Positions 1-11,946 of a DNA stretch of 64,000 nt are shown one piece after another. The position numbers and the translations under genes were made by a program. The DNA is from Siphonodentalium dalli. Lineage: Eukaryota; Mollusca; Scaphopoda; Gadilida; Siphonodentaliidae. The notes under the pieces were generated by a model. That model worked only from the letters and a program-made list of their open reading frames with translations. It ran no database searches and was not told the origin of the DNA. Position 1 is the first letter of the stretch. Each line of letters begins with the position of its first letter. The stretch lies in contig CP136063.1 in assembly GCA_032622095.1 (NCBI GenBank), positions 146,871,379 to 146,935,378 of the forward strand, in the 5' to 3' direction.

Positions 1-93
1 TGAATGGCAACAAGCCATATTTCCGACTAAATCCTGAAAAGTTACCCATAATTCTGCTCTGGTTAAGGAGTCGATTTTTAGGGCATGACTGTA
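1..93 (+). mobile_element. palindromic TACAGTAATGCCC MITE, right arm only
   Basis: The right half of a hairpin MITE seen complete at 30327-30531. It runs from the TGAATGGCAACAAGCC word to ...GGGCATGACTGTA. The left half is either outside the window or absent. Confidence 0.8.
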
Positions 94-268
94 GCAGGTT
101 CAATTCATTAATACTGTTAACTTCTAATACTAGAGTTTAATAGGTTACCATTATAAATAAAAAAAATTACAGAAATATACAGAAACCAATTTAAGCCATA
201 ACCTTTATTCACATTGTAGAACTTGATTATAACAGGTTTGAGCTTCCATACAAAAATGGCCCACTCAC

Positions 269-1099
269 CTTCATCCACAGTAGTCCCAATATTAGGGTGC
301 ATTATTTTCTCAATTATTTCCCTGAATGACTTCTTTGCTCTAGAATTTATTGACAATGGGCTTGTCTGATTTTGCATAGTGACTGTTTCGCTCATATCAC
401 AATTTTTAGATTCTTCCGAAACACGGTTGGCAGAATCTGAAATGTCTTTACCAAGCAATATATGCTCGGAGTCTGTAATGTCTTTATTAAGCAATATCTG
501 TTCAGAGATTTCATCACATCCTTGCACTATCCTATCACCATCAATAGGCATGTCATTGTCCTCATGCTGAATAGGTATCGTGATCACTTCCTTCATATTT
601 GAATAAGGTTTTTTCGTAGTGATGGCCACAATAGTTTGAACACCAGGTGTCTCTGAAACAGCCTCTGTATCGTCAGTTTTCTCCCCTATGCTATCTCTCA
701 TCACATGGGAATAAGGGTGTATCACCTCTTCCGAAATTATGTCACATTTGTACTTGGTTGTTGGTGAAAGAAAACATATTTCAAAGTCAATGCAATCATC
801 GCTATCACTCTCACATGATAGGCTGTTATTTACCTCACTCCCAACTTCTTCCGTAGGGGTTTCGTGGGAATTAGAACTAACATCCAGGTTTGCTGTCAGG
901 TCAGGCAGGTCCTGGTTTTCACTCAAGCAATTGGGAGCACATTCCAAGATGTCCAAACTCTTTTCAGAACTTCCCCCAATAAGCCTGTCTGGCTGATCTA
1001 GATTTGATCTTGTATCCTTGGGAAGCGTTACCTGTAAGGCCAGTCCTCCTTCCAATGGCTTCTTTCCATGATTTCTATCTTTATATTGACAGGCGTTAT
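269..1099 (-). CDS. exon E: acidic disordered region of the same gene
   Basis: 831 nt. The acceptor is ttatctatctttcag at 1100 and the donor is GATGAAG|GTGAGT at 268. It begins with the second base of a codon, matching the single base carried from exon D, and ends in phase 1, so at least one more exon lies left of the window. The roughly 276 residues are acidic and S/T/D/E-rich, with a duplicated motif (ILLNKDITDSEH then ILLGKDISDSAN). The last 25 residues, including KKSFREIIEKIMHPN, look more ordered and may begin a domain that continues in the next exon. No enzyme motif is visible. Past 268 the frame runs on into intron, and that extension should not be read as protein. Confidence 0.82.
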
Positions 1100-1122
1100 C
1101 TGAAAGATAGATAATATGAAAT

Positions 1123-1455
1123 GGCCTATATAGAGTCCCATAACCACGCATAAAAGATATATATTACAAGATGTCCTACATACAGTACCATAACCACACA
1201 TGAAATATAGATATTACAAGATGTCCAAAATACAATCCCATATTACCAAACATGAAAGAAAGGCATTATTATGTCATGTATACAGTCCATAACCACATGC
1301 AAATTATATATATTATATTATGCCCTATATAGTACAGTACCATATTACAAAACATGAGATATAGGCATTACTATATTTTCTATACACAGTCCATAATGAC
1401 ACACGAAAGATGGATATTATGAGATTCCTATGTACTGTTCCATAACCAAACAAGT
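1123..1455. repeat. degenerate ~60-bp minisatellite beside exon E acceptor
   Basis: About five to six imperfect units with recurring words ACAGTMCCATAACCACAC and GATATTACAAGATG. It starts about 25 bp upstream of the exon E splice acceptor, so it occupies the branch-point neighbourhood of that intron. Confidence 0.7.
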
Positions 1456-1460
1456 ATTCC

Positions 1461-2057
1461 AAAATAAGGCAGAAGAGTTGTCTCAAAACCAGGTAAGCTT
1501 ATATATAGTGACGTGAAGGTTCAATGGTCAGGGTACACTGTAACATCATGGTGTGTAAACGTCATTCATTCGAATCCCACTCACTACCGTTGAACCTCAG
1601 ATGCTTCGTTGTATAACTGGGGTAATAATTACATAAAGTGTAGGGTCCAGTAAATATTCAGTATTTGTAATCATATTCGATTCGACCACAGTATTCGATT
1701 CGAGAATCAGCATCTAGAATCTAGTGCATAACTGAAATAATTTTTTTGCAATGTTTTCCCAGTAAGAATGAAGCGGTTATCAGTGAAAACGGGAAGGAAT
1801 ATGTCCGGTATTGATAATTATATTATCTCCCTGGGAGTATATGAGGTCATAGGGCATTAGTGTCCAACCTCATTCTCGCTAAACATGGTGACTTTGTGGT
1901 ATATGAAGCACATCTCTTATCCTTTCTTAAAACAATCACGTATATGAAACTTGTTAATCACAATTCTGCTTTCCGTTTCGGATTCCGTGTATAACTTGCA
2001 GAACTAAAATTAAACAAGGATTTCTTCGTGACGTAATTTTAGTTTCCGTTGTGAACA
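1461..2057. other. intron 4, no gene seen
   Basis: AT-rich sequence. It holds a tRNA-like box B word (ATTCGAATCCC near 1570) and short inverted ATTCGATTCGA words near 1675-1710. Nothing I can annotate further. Confidence 0.5.
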
Positions 2058-2135
2058 AAACAAGACAGTCAATGACTGTGGAGACGCTCACCAGACTGTA
2101 TAGACTGAGAAGACTGGGACTCTTAAAGCTGCTGT
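2058..2135 (+). mobile_element. 5' end fragment of HINE-like family 2
   Basis: It carries the family-2 start AACAAGACAGTCAATGACTG (palindrome ACAGTCA/TGACTGT) and the CGCTCACC motif that is complementary to the family's 3' end. Body and 3' end are missing. Confidence 0.7.
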
Positions 2136-2570
2136 CACATATTTCCGCATTACGCATCCCACATGTTTTCACATTGGTCCATTTAGATCTATGCTTATGC
2201 GTCTGTTAGCAGATGAATGATGAAATATTTCTGTTACACAATAGTCATTTATCTAATAGTAAAAGATTTGTATTCTGATGAAGAAAAGTTAATCAGTTTC
2301 TTCAGCATGTCTCGCGAGCAGTTTTTGCAGATTTGGCATTTCATCCGAAGTGGTTTCCCATGAGTTTTGGGATCTCTGGGCAACATGATATCCTATGTTT
2401 TTTTGATTAGACATCCTATTTCCTCACTAAAATTATTAGTTCCTCGTCAAAACTACTGTTTTGTATCTATTCTTTTAGGCATGCTCGTTATCAATTTCTA
2501 TGCTTGAAAAGGAGAGACTACCATGCAGTGCCAGCAAAAAAGCTAACACACCCCAAAACCATAATTTCGA

Positions 2571-2672
2571 GGTTGACACATGGAATTGTCAACCGAGGAA
2601 GTCAATATTCACCAAGGTCGTAAGCTGAGGTAAATATTGACTTCAAAGGGCTGACAGTTCCTCATGTCAACC
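2571..2672. repeat. hairpin element with GGTTGACA ends
   Basis: An inverted repeat of about 45 bp per arm. Both ends read GGTTGACA inward, and both arms contain GAAGTCAATATT. It is probably a small MITE. No clear target duplication. Confidence 0.7.
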
Positions 2673-3950
2673 AAGAAACAATGTGATAACTTTTTTATTA
2701 TATGAAACACGCTTTAATTGGACACAACATTATGAGGTTGAATGTCGATGGGGAAAACCTGGTCTATTTTCAGTTCTGATATAAGTTATGTTAATAACCT
2801 CTGAAGAAACTGACGTTACTCAGCACTGTTATTAACCTGTTGTTTCATTAATGAGGTGAACATTATTAGATATCTTGATTTTTTCCGTTATGTTTTAACA
2901 TAGTAATTGGGGAAAGAAACTTATGATCTTATAATAAAATTATTTAATGTCCTACACCCCCACTGAATAACATTCTCATTCGTAATCACCCTAAAATATC
3001 TGTGGTATATTCAAAGTTACAGGATTTTGACATCACACAGATTTCTCCTCTTAGCAGACAGGTTTTGGGTCTGGGAGTGAAGAGTTGTGAGTGCGCCCAC
3101 TTCGCAAATTTTGCGAAAGCTCCAGTAATAACCGAAACCAACAGATATACTATCTGCATACGCATGCGTTAAGTGGATGTATGTGAAAACAGCTTAACTC
3201 TCTGGAAGGATGTCCCCATAACAAAGGTGATTTAAGGTCATGGAATCATTGCAATCTATTGGTTCAAACTCTGACATAAATGGAAATCAAGACAATTTAT
3301 CTGAGTAATGTGAATTGATGGACTTCTCAATGTACACTTAAATGCACTCATAGTGGGTAAGTTTGCAAAAGTATAAAAGTCTGTAAAAACATCACCAATA
3401 AGAAGAACTGACTTCGATTTTTTTACAATAAATATTGACAGCTCTGCAATAACGAAAATTCACACATTGAAATGTATGGAAATAAAACTGTTACAGTGAT
3501 TGATCAACAAACATTACTAATCATGTACCAGTAGTAAATTCAAATTTTTAGTTGAACATTATTTTAATTTTTCAGAATATTTTTACATGCTTTGCCCTTT
3601 TCCAATGTATACTGCCAAGTTTTGACGTTGGTATCTTATTTATTGGACTATTGGACTTTTATCGTTAATTCCACTGAAACAGTAATGTATACATAACAAA
3701 ATCGTTGTGTGATATCTCATTATTTAAGTTATTAATAATGAAAATAAGAACAAATTCAATCTATTTTGTCATGTATTGTTGATGATAGTTGTTTTACAGA
3801 CTTTTATGTTATTTCGCCTGAACCACTTTAAATGCTTTGAGTCACTTTAAAAAGATTATTGAGAATTTGTTGATGCATATAATGAATCAATAAACACATT
3901 ATACTCAGCCAGTACCTTATTATATACATGTATTCAAATTAACTTATAAA
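2673..3950. other. intron 4 stretch without recognised content
   Basis: AT-rich, no long ORF, no splice-flanked open segment and no strong internal repeat seen. Confidence 0.5.
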
Positions 3951-4258
3951 GGGCCGGGAACCTAGGTCATAGTACGATAGTTTGCTCGAAAATGGAGGCA
4001 AGATGTCTCACATTGAAGTGATTATTAATTGCTTTCTGCATATATACAGACAAATCAACCAAATATTTTTTTCTTCTAGCTCACTATGAATCCATATAAA
4101 TATGACTGTTGAGAAAATATTATTGTTCCAAGTAATTTCAGTCACCATTTTTCAAGGTTGTGAAACTTGAATGTCAAATCTCCTTAGAAACAAATCTTTG
4201 AAATTTCTAGATATTAAGGTCACCATTTTTGAGCAATTTATGATGTAGGATCCGGCCC
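3951..4258. mobile_element. 308-bp element with GGGCCGG terminal inverted repeats
   Basis: The left end GGGCCGGGAACCTAGGTCATA and the reversed right end GGGCCGGATCCTACATCATA match at most positions. The inside holds two GTCACCATTTTT words. The GGGCC start recalls PIF/Harbinger-type MITEs, but no TWA duplication is evident. Confidence 0.55.
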
Positions 4259-5157
4259 AGTTATATGTGTAATGTTAATAAACCAAAAAATCACCAAGAA
4301 ATGTATAGTTACACCATAACCAGATGTGGTTTAAAAGCAGCTTTTGTACAACCCAAACACAAGAATATAAACAGTTATATATGTGCAGTTAATAAACAAA
4401 ATGGAAAAGCAAACAGTTTTACCATAATACGTGTAGCGAAATGTTAACCAAACACAGAAAATATGAACAGTATTACCAAATGCATTTATAAACATTCACA
4501 TCAGCTGGCAGAAACCAGTCATGGTGGAATATTGATAAACCAGGTGGTTCTAGTCAAGAGAGTATCTGCAGTTTTATTTAATAGTTTTGAGCATGGCAAT
4601 GTGGTATGTGTCAGAGAAGGTCTATTTTCATCTTTTCAAATAGTCTTATTAGAACATTTTACAAGTATTCTTCTCATCCAACAACAAAAATATGTGTTTA
4701 ATTGATTAACTAAATGATTATGAGACTCCTAACCCTATCTAAAAGTCAAACAAATTAGACTCACAAAAAAACAACTTATTTTATAATTTGCACTTACGAA
4801 CATTTCACATTATTAAAATCAGTTGCTTTTCGGGAAGTCTACTTTGGGTGGACTCTAGCCCGATATGCATAAATACATAACATTTTACCAAGAGAAACGG
4901 AAGACAGCCATCCACCAATAACCAATCGTGGATGGAGTCTATATGATTTGTGCCATCAGGATGTACAATGTAACTAAATTGGCCATGTTGAAGTGACCAT
5001 AACAGACAGTCTTTCTTGATCATAATACATGTGATATATTTGTTCCTTCAATGTCCATTGGGTTACAGTATAACCCAATTTTATATTTATTTTATCAACA
5101 ATGTTCAGCAACACTGAAGCTCCCCTTGGAGAGGGAATAAACTAAAAGTATACATGT
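4259..5157. other. intron 4 stretch without recognised content
   Basis: AT-rich. Short ORFs occur on both strands but lack splice sites or domains. Nothing else seen. Confidence 0.45.
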
Positions 5158-5505
5158 GATGTGGCCTCAGGGTTTGCCAACGAAAGGATTCAGTCATGCA
5201 AAGAGTAACATTCTAGATTGCAGCAATGAAAATTGTTCAACTTCAATAGCTCCCATCTGGAGGTAACCCGAAACATCCCTGTGAATTTTCAAAACATTTC
5301 TCCAATAAATGCAGGTTGCGCCGACGGAATCAAAGAAGACCGCTGGCAGCCATGATTTTTAATGAAATTTGATGCCTTTTAACAAAATTCAGAAAAATTT
5401 GACAGTATCCCATCCAAAGGTCACCCCAAAGATCAGTATGAAATTTGGTGACGATTTGATGAGGGACGTGGTCTTTAGGGTGTGCAGAAAGAAATTGTTA
5501 ATGGA
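5158..5505. repeat. fragment of 'AGCTCCCATCT..GGTCACCC' dispersed repeat
   Basis: Shares AGCTCCCATCT, TTGGTGATGATCGGATGAGGG-like and GCTGGCAGCCATG words with copies at 22010, 56500, 58010, 58960 and 61500. This is the same body module found in HINE-like elements in this window. Confidence 0.7.
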
Positions 5506-5841
5506 GGGCAATCTTCTTTGTAGCACATAATTCAACATGATTGAGGTCCCATGCTAATGGGGATCTCAATGATTTAGGAAGCTGTTAACTAATTTGAATA
5601 ATTATGACAATATTGTATTGACTAGTATGTCCAGCATCCAAATATATGAACCAATTAATGAAATGAAAGTAAACCTATACTATAGTCTGATTGTAAATTG
5701 GGATGAAATCATGATTGGTGTAGGGGATTACATAGTCATTGGCATCTTTCTATTATCCAAACAGCAGTATGGCTATGCTGCAGATTACATAACAGATTCT
5801 AAAGTACTATGTGTGAAAGGTGAGATATAAACGCTCTTTAA

Positions 5842-6080
5842 CCCTTCCATAACTGGAGCTTCCTGAAATTTTGCAAAACCCTGTGCCAATGCATTCTATT
5901 ATATATGAAAATTTCCCATAGGGAGCCTCACAAATATAAGAGAATGCATTGGCCTAACAATATTTACCCTGTTTGTAAGCCAGAGAATTCTGTTTTATAT
6001 TTGAGACTTGCATATATAAATAGAATGCACTGGTACAGGATCTTTAATGCTGCACCAGAGCAGCTCCCTCCGTGAAAGGG
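5842..6080. mobile_element. 239-bp MITE flanked by TTAA
   Basis: TTAA at 5838-5841 and 6081-6084 bracket imperfect inverted ends CCCTTCCAT and (reversed) CCCTTTCAC. A second copy lies in inverted orientation at 59875-60114. TTAA duplication and CCC ends fit a non-autonomous piggyBac-like element. Confidence 0.75.
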
Positions 6081-6267
6081 TTAATTGGTACCAGTCATAT
6101 TATAGTGTGTATGGGTGTATTTATGGGGTGTATTTATGGGGTGTGGAGGAAAAGTTATTAACATTTAGAAAATGTTAGGAATAAGATTTGAAATCCAAGA
6201 ATTTATTAATTTGGAATTTAAAATTAATAACCAGGAAGAAGTCATCAGGAACATAACTCTGGTTTAA

Positions 6268-6417
6268 CCCTTTCAGTGCCAAGTCTGATTTTTGTATCAA
6301 CCCATATTTCCTTGATCATTTTTCAAATTTATTGATTATAATAAAGTGATACATTGATGGAAAGAGCTCTAAGAGAAATATGGGTTGATACAAAAATCAG
6401 ACTTGGCACTGAAAGGG
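6268..6417. mobile_element. 150-bp MITE with perfect 43-bp inverted repeats, TTAA flanks
   Basis: TTAA at 6264-6267 and 6418-6421. The arms starting CCCTTTCAGTGCCAAGTC are exact inverted copies for 43 bp around a 64-bp centre. The perfect arms suggest recent activity of a piggyBac-like transposase supplied in trans. Confidence 0.88.
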
Positions 6418-6421
6418 TTAA

Positions 6422-7164
6422 ACATGATTTAGATACTGCATTTTTTTTTTTATTGAGTAGGCTTCGCCATTAGTGGTGGGAGCAATATTTTATGAAAAAC
6501 AACAGGCATGAGAGTTTCTACCTACAAGATATTTTGAGAACCATTAAACCACTGTCATAGGCTGATCATCAGACAAAGGGGCATATCATATCAAAAATCT
6601 GATTCAATCATAGATATGGCAGATTAATATGGATGAACTATGATTTGTTACTGGTGAAAGGGTTGAGGCTCTCAGATTTAATTGTTTTATATCAGTGTTC
6701 AATATTAAGATAAGATAACCCCATCAGCTATATTATAATGTTATATAATATACACTAGAATGTTTGATTTAATTAGGGCTTCCTTGCTAGCTCCCCCCTG
6801 AGCATTTTTCTTATAATAAGAAGAGCTGCAGGCATGAGAAGAACACTGCCCAGGGCAGAGCCAGTCCACTTAATCAACCTTGAATAGCAAGTAAGGACTA
6901 ATTAAAGCAAATATTCTTAACATTTTGAGTGTTCAATTAAAGGGAGTTAAGGCCTTCAAAGTGGGTTCATACATGTGAAATAACATAAAAGTCCGCAAGA
7001 ACTAGTACATGTACATAAAAAAATATATGACTTTGTTCTTATTTTCATTATAAATATTTCGCGATAATGAGATTTTGCATGTCAAAGCCATTGATATGTA
7101 AACTACTGTTACAGTGTAATTACCAATAGATGTCCAATTAGACTAATAAGATTCCAAAGCACAG
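6422..7164. other. intron 4 stretch without recognised content
   Basis: AT-rich, with a poly-T run near 6450. No coding or repeat structure recognised. Confidence 0.4.
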
Positions 7165-7275
7165 CCCCCACCCCTGTCAGGGAGGGTTAGTCCCCCCCCC
7201 CCCTATCAGAGAGGGTAAAGATTCTGGGATCCTATAGTCCCCCCCCCCCCTCGGGGATTGTAGCCCCTGCATTGA
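7165..7275. repeat. C-rich minisatellite
   Basis: Three to four units of the type 'CCCCTgTCaGGGA gggta' with long C runs. The same arrangement, ending CCTGTT(C)..AAA, recurs at 44740-44870. Confidence 0.6.
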
Positions 7276-8627
7276 GGCAATCCTGGTACCAACCCTGTTC
7301 CAAAATTTTATCAAAATTAGATGGCAAACATTGGAAACAGACAAAGCTTTGATAAATATTCTTAAAATCATATTCACATTAAATATTTGTACTTACAATA
7401 CGATTGAAAATGTTTGTTGACAAATCACTGTAAAAGTTTTGTTTACATATAAACAATGGTTTCAACATGCAAAATTTAAATATTGGAGAATGGTCAATAA
7501 TGAATATAAAGTTTACCTATTTTTCCATGTTATTCTTAGTGATAATGTTTTTCAGACTTTCATATTTTTTGCACATTTAACCACTGTGAAAGCATTGGGT
7601 CCCTTTGAATTTGATTTTGGACTTCATTAAAACTTCATAAAATTTTGAGCAAACCCTGCTATATTCCATGAACTACTCTTGTTATCATCACCTCCTAACA
7701 TCTGGTCTTCATTGCCAAGTAATCTTGTAGAAATCTGAATGATGCCATGTTTTATTGGACAATGTAACAAGAGTCAGATGTAATCAGATATAAATCCATG
7801 GCATGGCTGTAAGTGATTGTGGACTTGAAATATTTCACAATAATTCTGTTTTGTGGGCACTGATTGTCAAAAATATGTTCTTGGAGGAAATTTTTAATTT
7901 GTGTTAGCTGGCAAGTGAAATTAATCTTGGTTGCTAGAGAGTATTTGGGGGGGGGGGGGGCTATCCCTGGGAATCATGAAAGGTATCCCCTCTTAATGCT
8001 GGTTATCATTAACTGCTGGTTTATATAGTTGGATATACACAGCACATGTGAAGAAATATCAGGGATTTGAATGCTCACCCAGGAAAATTTGCTTTGGGAA
8101 TGTGACCCAAGAAGGGAGCCCTGACCCTATAGCAGAAACTTGGTGATGATAAAGAGGGGAAACATTAAAACCTGACATGGCTCAACAACAGAAATTGTAC
8201 TGATAATTTATTCAAACAAAATATTGAGCTGTTCAAGTTACATAAAAGAGAGTGATCAATATCTGATAATACCCTGAAATAATTTAATGAGAGAAATAAA
8301 ATGCATTAAATGTAATACAGTAATCACAAATCACCAATACATACATAAATAATGAAGAAGCTTTAAACAAATCTTCAATAGAAAACTATATAAATATGAA
8401 ATTTGAGCTATCCAAAGTGAGTCAGCATAAATAATTGATGAATATAAGATTGTGGAATGAGGTATATACTAATCTCAAGAGAGAAACAAACAAGAGGTAA
8501 TACCAAGTGTCCCTACATACTCAAAAGGTTAAGAGTTTAATATCTCGTTATATGACTGAACAGTATTACTATTGTGATCACCAAAATAAATGTTTATACT
8601 GTACATGACTATTTCCATATAGATCCT
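7276..8627. other. intron 4 stretch without recognised content
   Basis: AT-rich. Contains a 12-base G run at about 7948-7960. Nothing else supported. Confidence 0.4.
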
Positions 8628-8876
8628 AACAAAACAATAGATTGCACCAGCGGTGCTGGCATACCCCCACAGTGGCAAATTCGAACCGACAAAGCATAGG
8701 TGAGATATCTGCTTGGATGGTGAAAAACCCCCAACATTTTCATATAAACAACGATAAAATAACTGTAGAAGGGAAAATATGAACAAATTGATTGAACAAT
8801 CAATTGATTGCCATCACAATAGTGAACATCCATACCAAATTTCATTGATATCCGTCAACCAGTGGTGAAGATATGG
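8628..8876 (+). mobile_element. 5' part of HINE-like family 3, interrupted
   Basis: Starts near AACAAAACAATAG with a GCACC..GGTGC palindrome and the family motif GGCATACCCCCAC. The body runs to 8876, where a family-2 start begins, so family 2 probably inserted into it. Confidence 0.6.
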
Positions 8877-9790
8877 ACAAAACAAGACAGTCAATGACTG
8901 TGGGGTCGCTCACCAGACTTCAAAGACTGGGACTCTGGAGACCACAACAGTCAGAACTTTTCATAACCACTTTAAAAGAAGTAGATCTAAACAGGATATG
9001 TGGCTAGAGAGGCTTCATGTATGTAGATCGGTGAATATAAACCTTGAAATTACCAACTGTACACTACTGATCACCCCCCCCCCCCCTTCCTCCAGCTCAA
9101 CAAGTCCCCTCCCGACCGGGCTCCAGACTCCCACTCCCAAGTCTTAGGTTGGAATTTCACAACCGACATCTCAAACTTTCTCAATTGTTGGAAATTTCCA
9201 ATTTCACAAGTGCCTTTTTATAAAACTATTTAGATATGTTTGAAGCCCAATTATCCATGGACCCAAAACACCATACATATATGTCAGATTAAAGTAGTTC
9301 CAAGGTAGATGTGTTTTAATGAATTTGGTATTTCAATGATTTTATTAGACACAAAAGTGTTAACTCCCCATAGCCCCGTCATTTCTTAACAGGTTGACCT
9401 CATGTTAACAAATCTGAATCTCAGTCACTAAAGGATCATCCATACTATATGTAAGCTAAATAGTTCAACCTCTCTTGAGAAGACATTTTAAGAATTACTC
9501 TCGAGTCATACAGTTATGTCCCTGGTCCCACCCTATTTAACCTGGTTACCCCATCTGAATAAATTTGAATCCCAGACACCAAAGAACCCCTCATACTAAA
9601 TATCAGTAAAATGACCTGATGGTCCTTGTGAAGGAAGCATATTAAGAGGGAAACTGTCCTTCGCTCGGCCCCTATTTGACCAGGTGACCCCATTAAAAAA
9701 AAATCTGAATTGCAGTCAAACAAGAACATCCCATGCTAAATAAGCCAACTAGTTCTTGGCTCTTGCAAACATATTTTAAGAATTACTATG
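8877..9790 (+). mobile_element. HINE-like family 2, 5' end and body
   Basis: Starts AAAACAAGACAGTCAATGAC; subterminal GCTCACC at 8908-8914. The body consists of three or four degenerate modules ('gttatg gccctggt.. cctatttgacc..gtgacc..'). The 3' hairpin is absent, so the copy is 3' truncated. Confidence 0.7.
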
Positions 9791-10091
9791 TGGTGAAATG
9801 CACATGCTTGTACATGATTATAATATACATGTAATTACGTTTCTCTGTTGAATATCTATTTTTGTAGTATACCTAATATTAAGGCTTTTCGTTGGTAATT
9901 GAATGTGCATGTATGATTTATATAATGGCACAAGTCCTAATCTCTCTCTCTCTTTCTCTCAAACGTTCTTAATAGCAAGCAGTTATTTAAGGTTTAATGG
10001 TACAAAACTGAAACAAATGAAAGTGTCGATGACAATTTTTTTTTTTATCATAATAAATGTTAATTTTTTTTTTATAATAATCTTTGTTTGT

Positions 10092-10400
10092 TAAATTGAG
10101 CAAGGAGTTTTGGTTCCAATCAGATAAAAAATGTTTGAGTTATGGCCGAATGCGTGAATTCTAAGTCGAAAAAGGGCCATAACTCTGTAACCCAAATTCG
10201 AACTCAATATGTATTTTGGGCTGAGAAACCCATATACAAAATTTGGTTTCGATCAGATAGAAAATGTTTCAGTTATCGCATTATGCATAAAGTGTCTACG
10301 GACGGACAGAAGGAAGGGCGGACAGACGAACGACGAGTGGTCAATCCGGACGTTGACACTATGTATACCATACTATGGTATGGGTAAACATAAAAAAGAA
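10092..10400 (+). mobile_element. 3' half of HINE-like family 1
   Basis: Body module GGGCCATAACTC, then ACGGACGGAC-type microsatellite, then the terminal palindrome ACCATACTATGGTATGGGTA and ATAAAAAA. The 5' portion is missing. Confidence 0.8.
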
Positions 10401-10536
10401 GAATAATAATGTACAAACAAAATCAACATGGAACCCTGAATGTATCACTATTTAAACTGTAAATTTACTTGATAAAAAACCCTGACTACAGTAATGCCCT
10501 AAATAATCAACTCCTTTAATAAACACAGCAGAATTA

Positions 10537-11533
10537 TTACTCATCTTCTCCTCTTTGACAAGAAATGATGATGACCTACAGTAATCAACTCCTTTAACCA
10601 CAACAGAATAAAAGGCCGCTTGGCCACAGTGTCCCCCGAACTGGTGGCTTCATTTGAAGCGGAGGCTTTGTAGAAGTATACTATATGGATAAGACACTTG
10701 TGCATTGTCTCATTACTGACATGCATACAAATAACCAAATCTTAAAAAAACTCTTAAAGTCAAAATATAACCTCAAATTGGCACAAAATGAAGTCGAAAA
10801 GCCCATAACTCTGAGAAAAATCATCGGATCAAACTCAAATTCGAACTTGACCTGTACCTTGATATGACTGATCCACATAAAAACGGTATTTGCAATTAAA
10901 GGATCCAAACTTGAGAGATCATCCGGAAACCGAAAAAATAAGAAATATTCTAAGTAAAACAAGTCGAAAAAGGGACACAACTCTCGCAAAAATGGGCAGA
11001 GCATACCCATATTCGAACATGACCTGTACATAGGACTGATAAACTCACATACCAAATTTGGTTAAGATATGATCATAATAACTGAAGTTATCATCCGGAA
11101 ACCAGAAAATTACAAGATTCTAAGTAAAAAAAAAGGGCCATAACTCTCGCAAAAATGGGCGGAGCAAACCCATATTCGAACTTGACCTGTATTTTGAAAT
11201 TTGCTTTTGATCTAATAACCGAAACTAAAGTTATCATCCGGAAACCATTTCCGGACGGTGCGACACACACACGGACGGACGCACACCGGCTATTTTAATA
11301 GTCCCCCGGGGCCGGGGGACAATTATGGGTAACTTTTCAGGATTTAGATGGAAATATGGCTATTTGCCTTTCATCGGAAAGCTCTCAGTGAAATCTTTCC
11401 AATGAATGGCAAAAAGCCATATTTCCATCTAAATCCTGAAAAGTTACCCATAATTCTGTTGTGGTTAAGGAGTTGATTATTTAGGGCATTACTGTAGGTC
11501 ATCATCATTTCCAGTCAAAGAGGAGAAGATGAG
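10537..11533. repeat. inverted duplication enclosing MITE arms and a HINE-like insertion
   Basis: TACTCATCTTCTCCTCTTTGAC at the left reappears reversed at the right, followed inward on both sides by TACAGTAAT.. MITE-arm sequence. A family-4 HINE (10610-11322) splits the left arm. The outer 40 bp lie beyond the MITE ends, so more than the MITE was duplicated in inverted orientation. Confidence 0.75.
10610..11322 (+). mobile_element. HINE-like family 4, complete
   Basis: 5' AAAAGGCCGCTTGGCC (palindrome GGCC/GGCC), subterminal TGTCCCCCG at 10630-10638, three ~110-bp body modules (GGGCCATAACTCTCGC..), an ACGGACGGACG stretch, and 3' hairpin GTCCCCCGGGGCCGGGGGAC, whose CGGGGGACA (11313-11321) is complementary to the 5' motif. 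It sits inside a MITE arm at AGAAT|T, so the insertion point is known from intact MITE copies. No protein is encoded. Confidence 0.82.
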
Positions 11534-11837
11534 TATCTTTAGAAGAGTTAATCTAAGCATATGATTTGACCTTCTTTCAAATGCATTTGGGAATTCCCTG
11601 TACAAAAAGATTATGAATGTGGCCCATTGGACAAAATTAAAGATTTGCTAAAACAAGAAAATTCATTTCAATGAGATCGTATGACACATATGTTGAGATC
11701 AACTAAACTCTGTCTTCAGTTATCACACTACAGACAGGCAGATGTAGTCCAGTATACACCAAGGTATAATAGTGGGAGTTCAATATTAAATCAAGAGAGT
11801 ACTCTCATGCATGTTTTAATACTGAGTGCCATTCACA

Positions 11838-11946
11838 GAGCTTTCCGATGAATGGTAACAAGCCATATTTCAGACTAAATCCTGAAAAGTTACCCATAAT
11901 TCTGCTGTGGTTATTAAAGGAGTTGATTATTTAGGGCATTACTGTA
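11838..11946 (+). mobile_element. TACAGTAATGCCC MITE, right arm only
   Basis: Runs from GAGCTTTCCGATGAATGG to GGGCATTACTGTA. No left arm beside it. Confidence 0.85.

Noticed and set aside
1510-1595. tRNA-like segment (box B word ATTCGAATCCC, possible box A)
   Set aside because: The acceptor and anticodon stems cannot be formed convincingly. At most a decayed tRNA-derived SINE head.
10142-10387. Plus-strand ORF over the GGAC microsatellite
   Set aside because: Lies in a non-coding repeat family whose other copies have shifted or broken frames.
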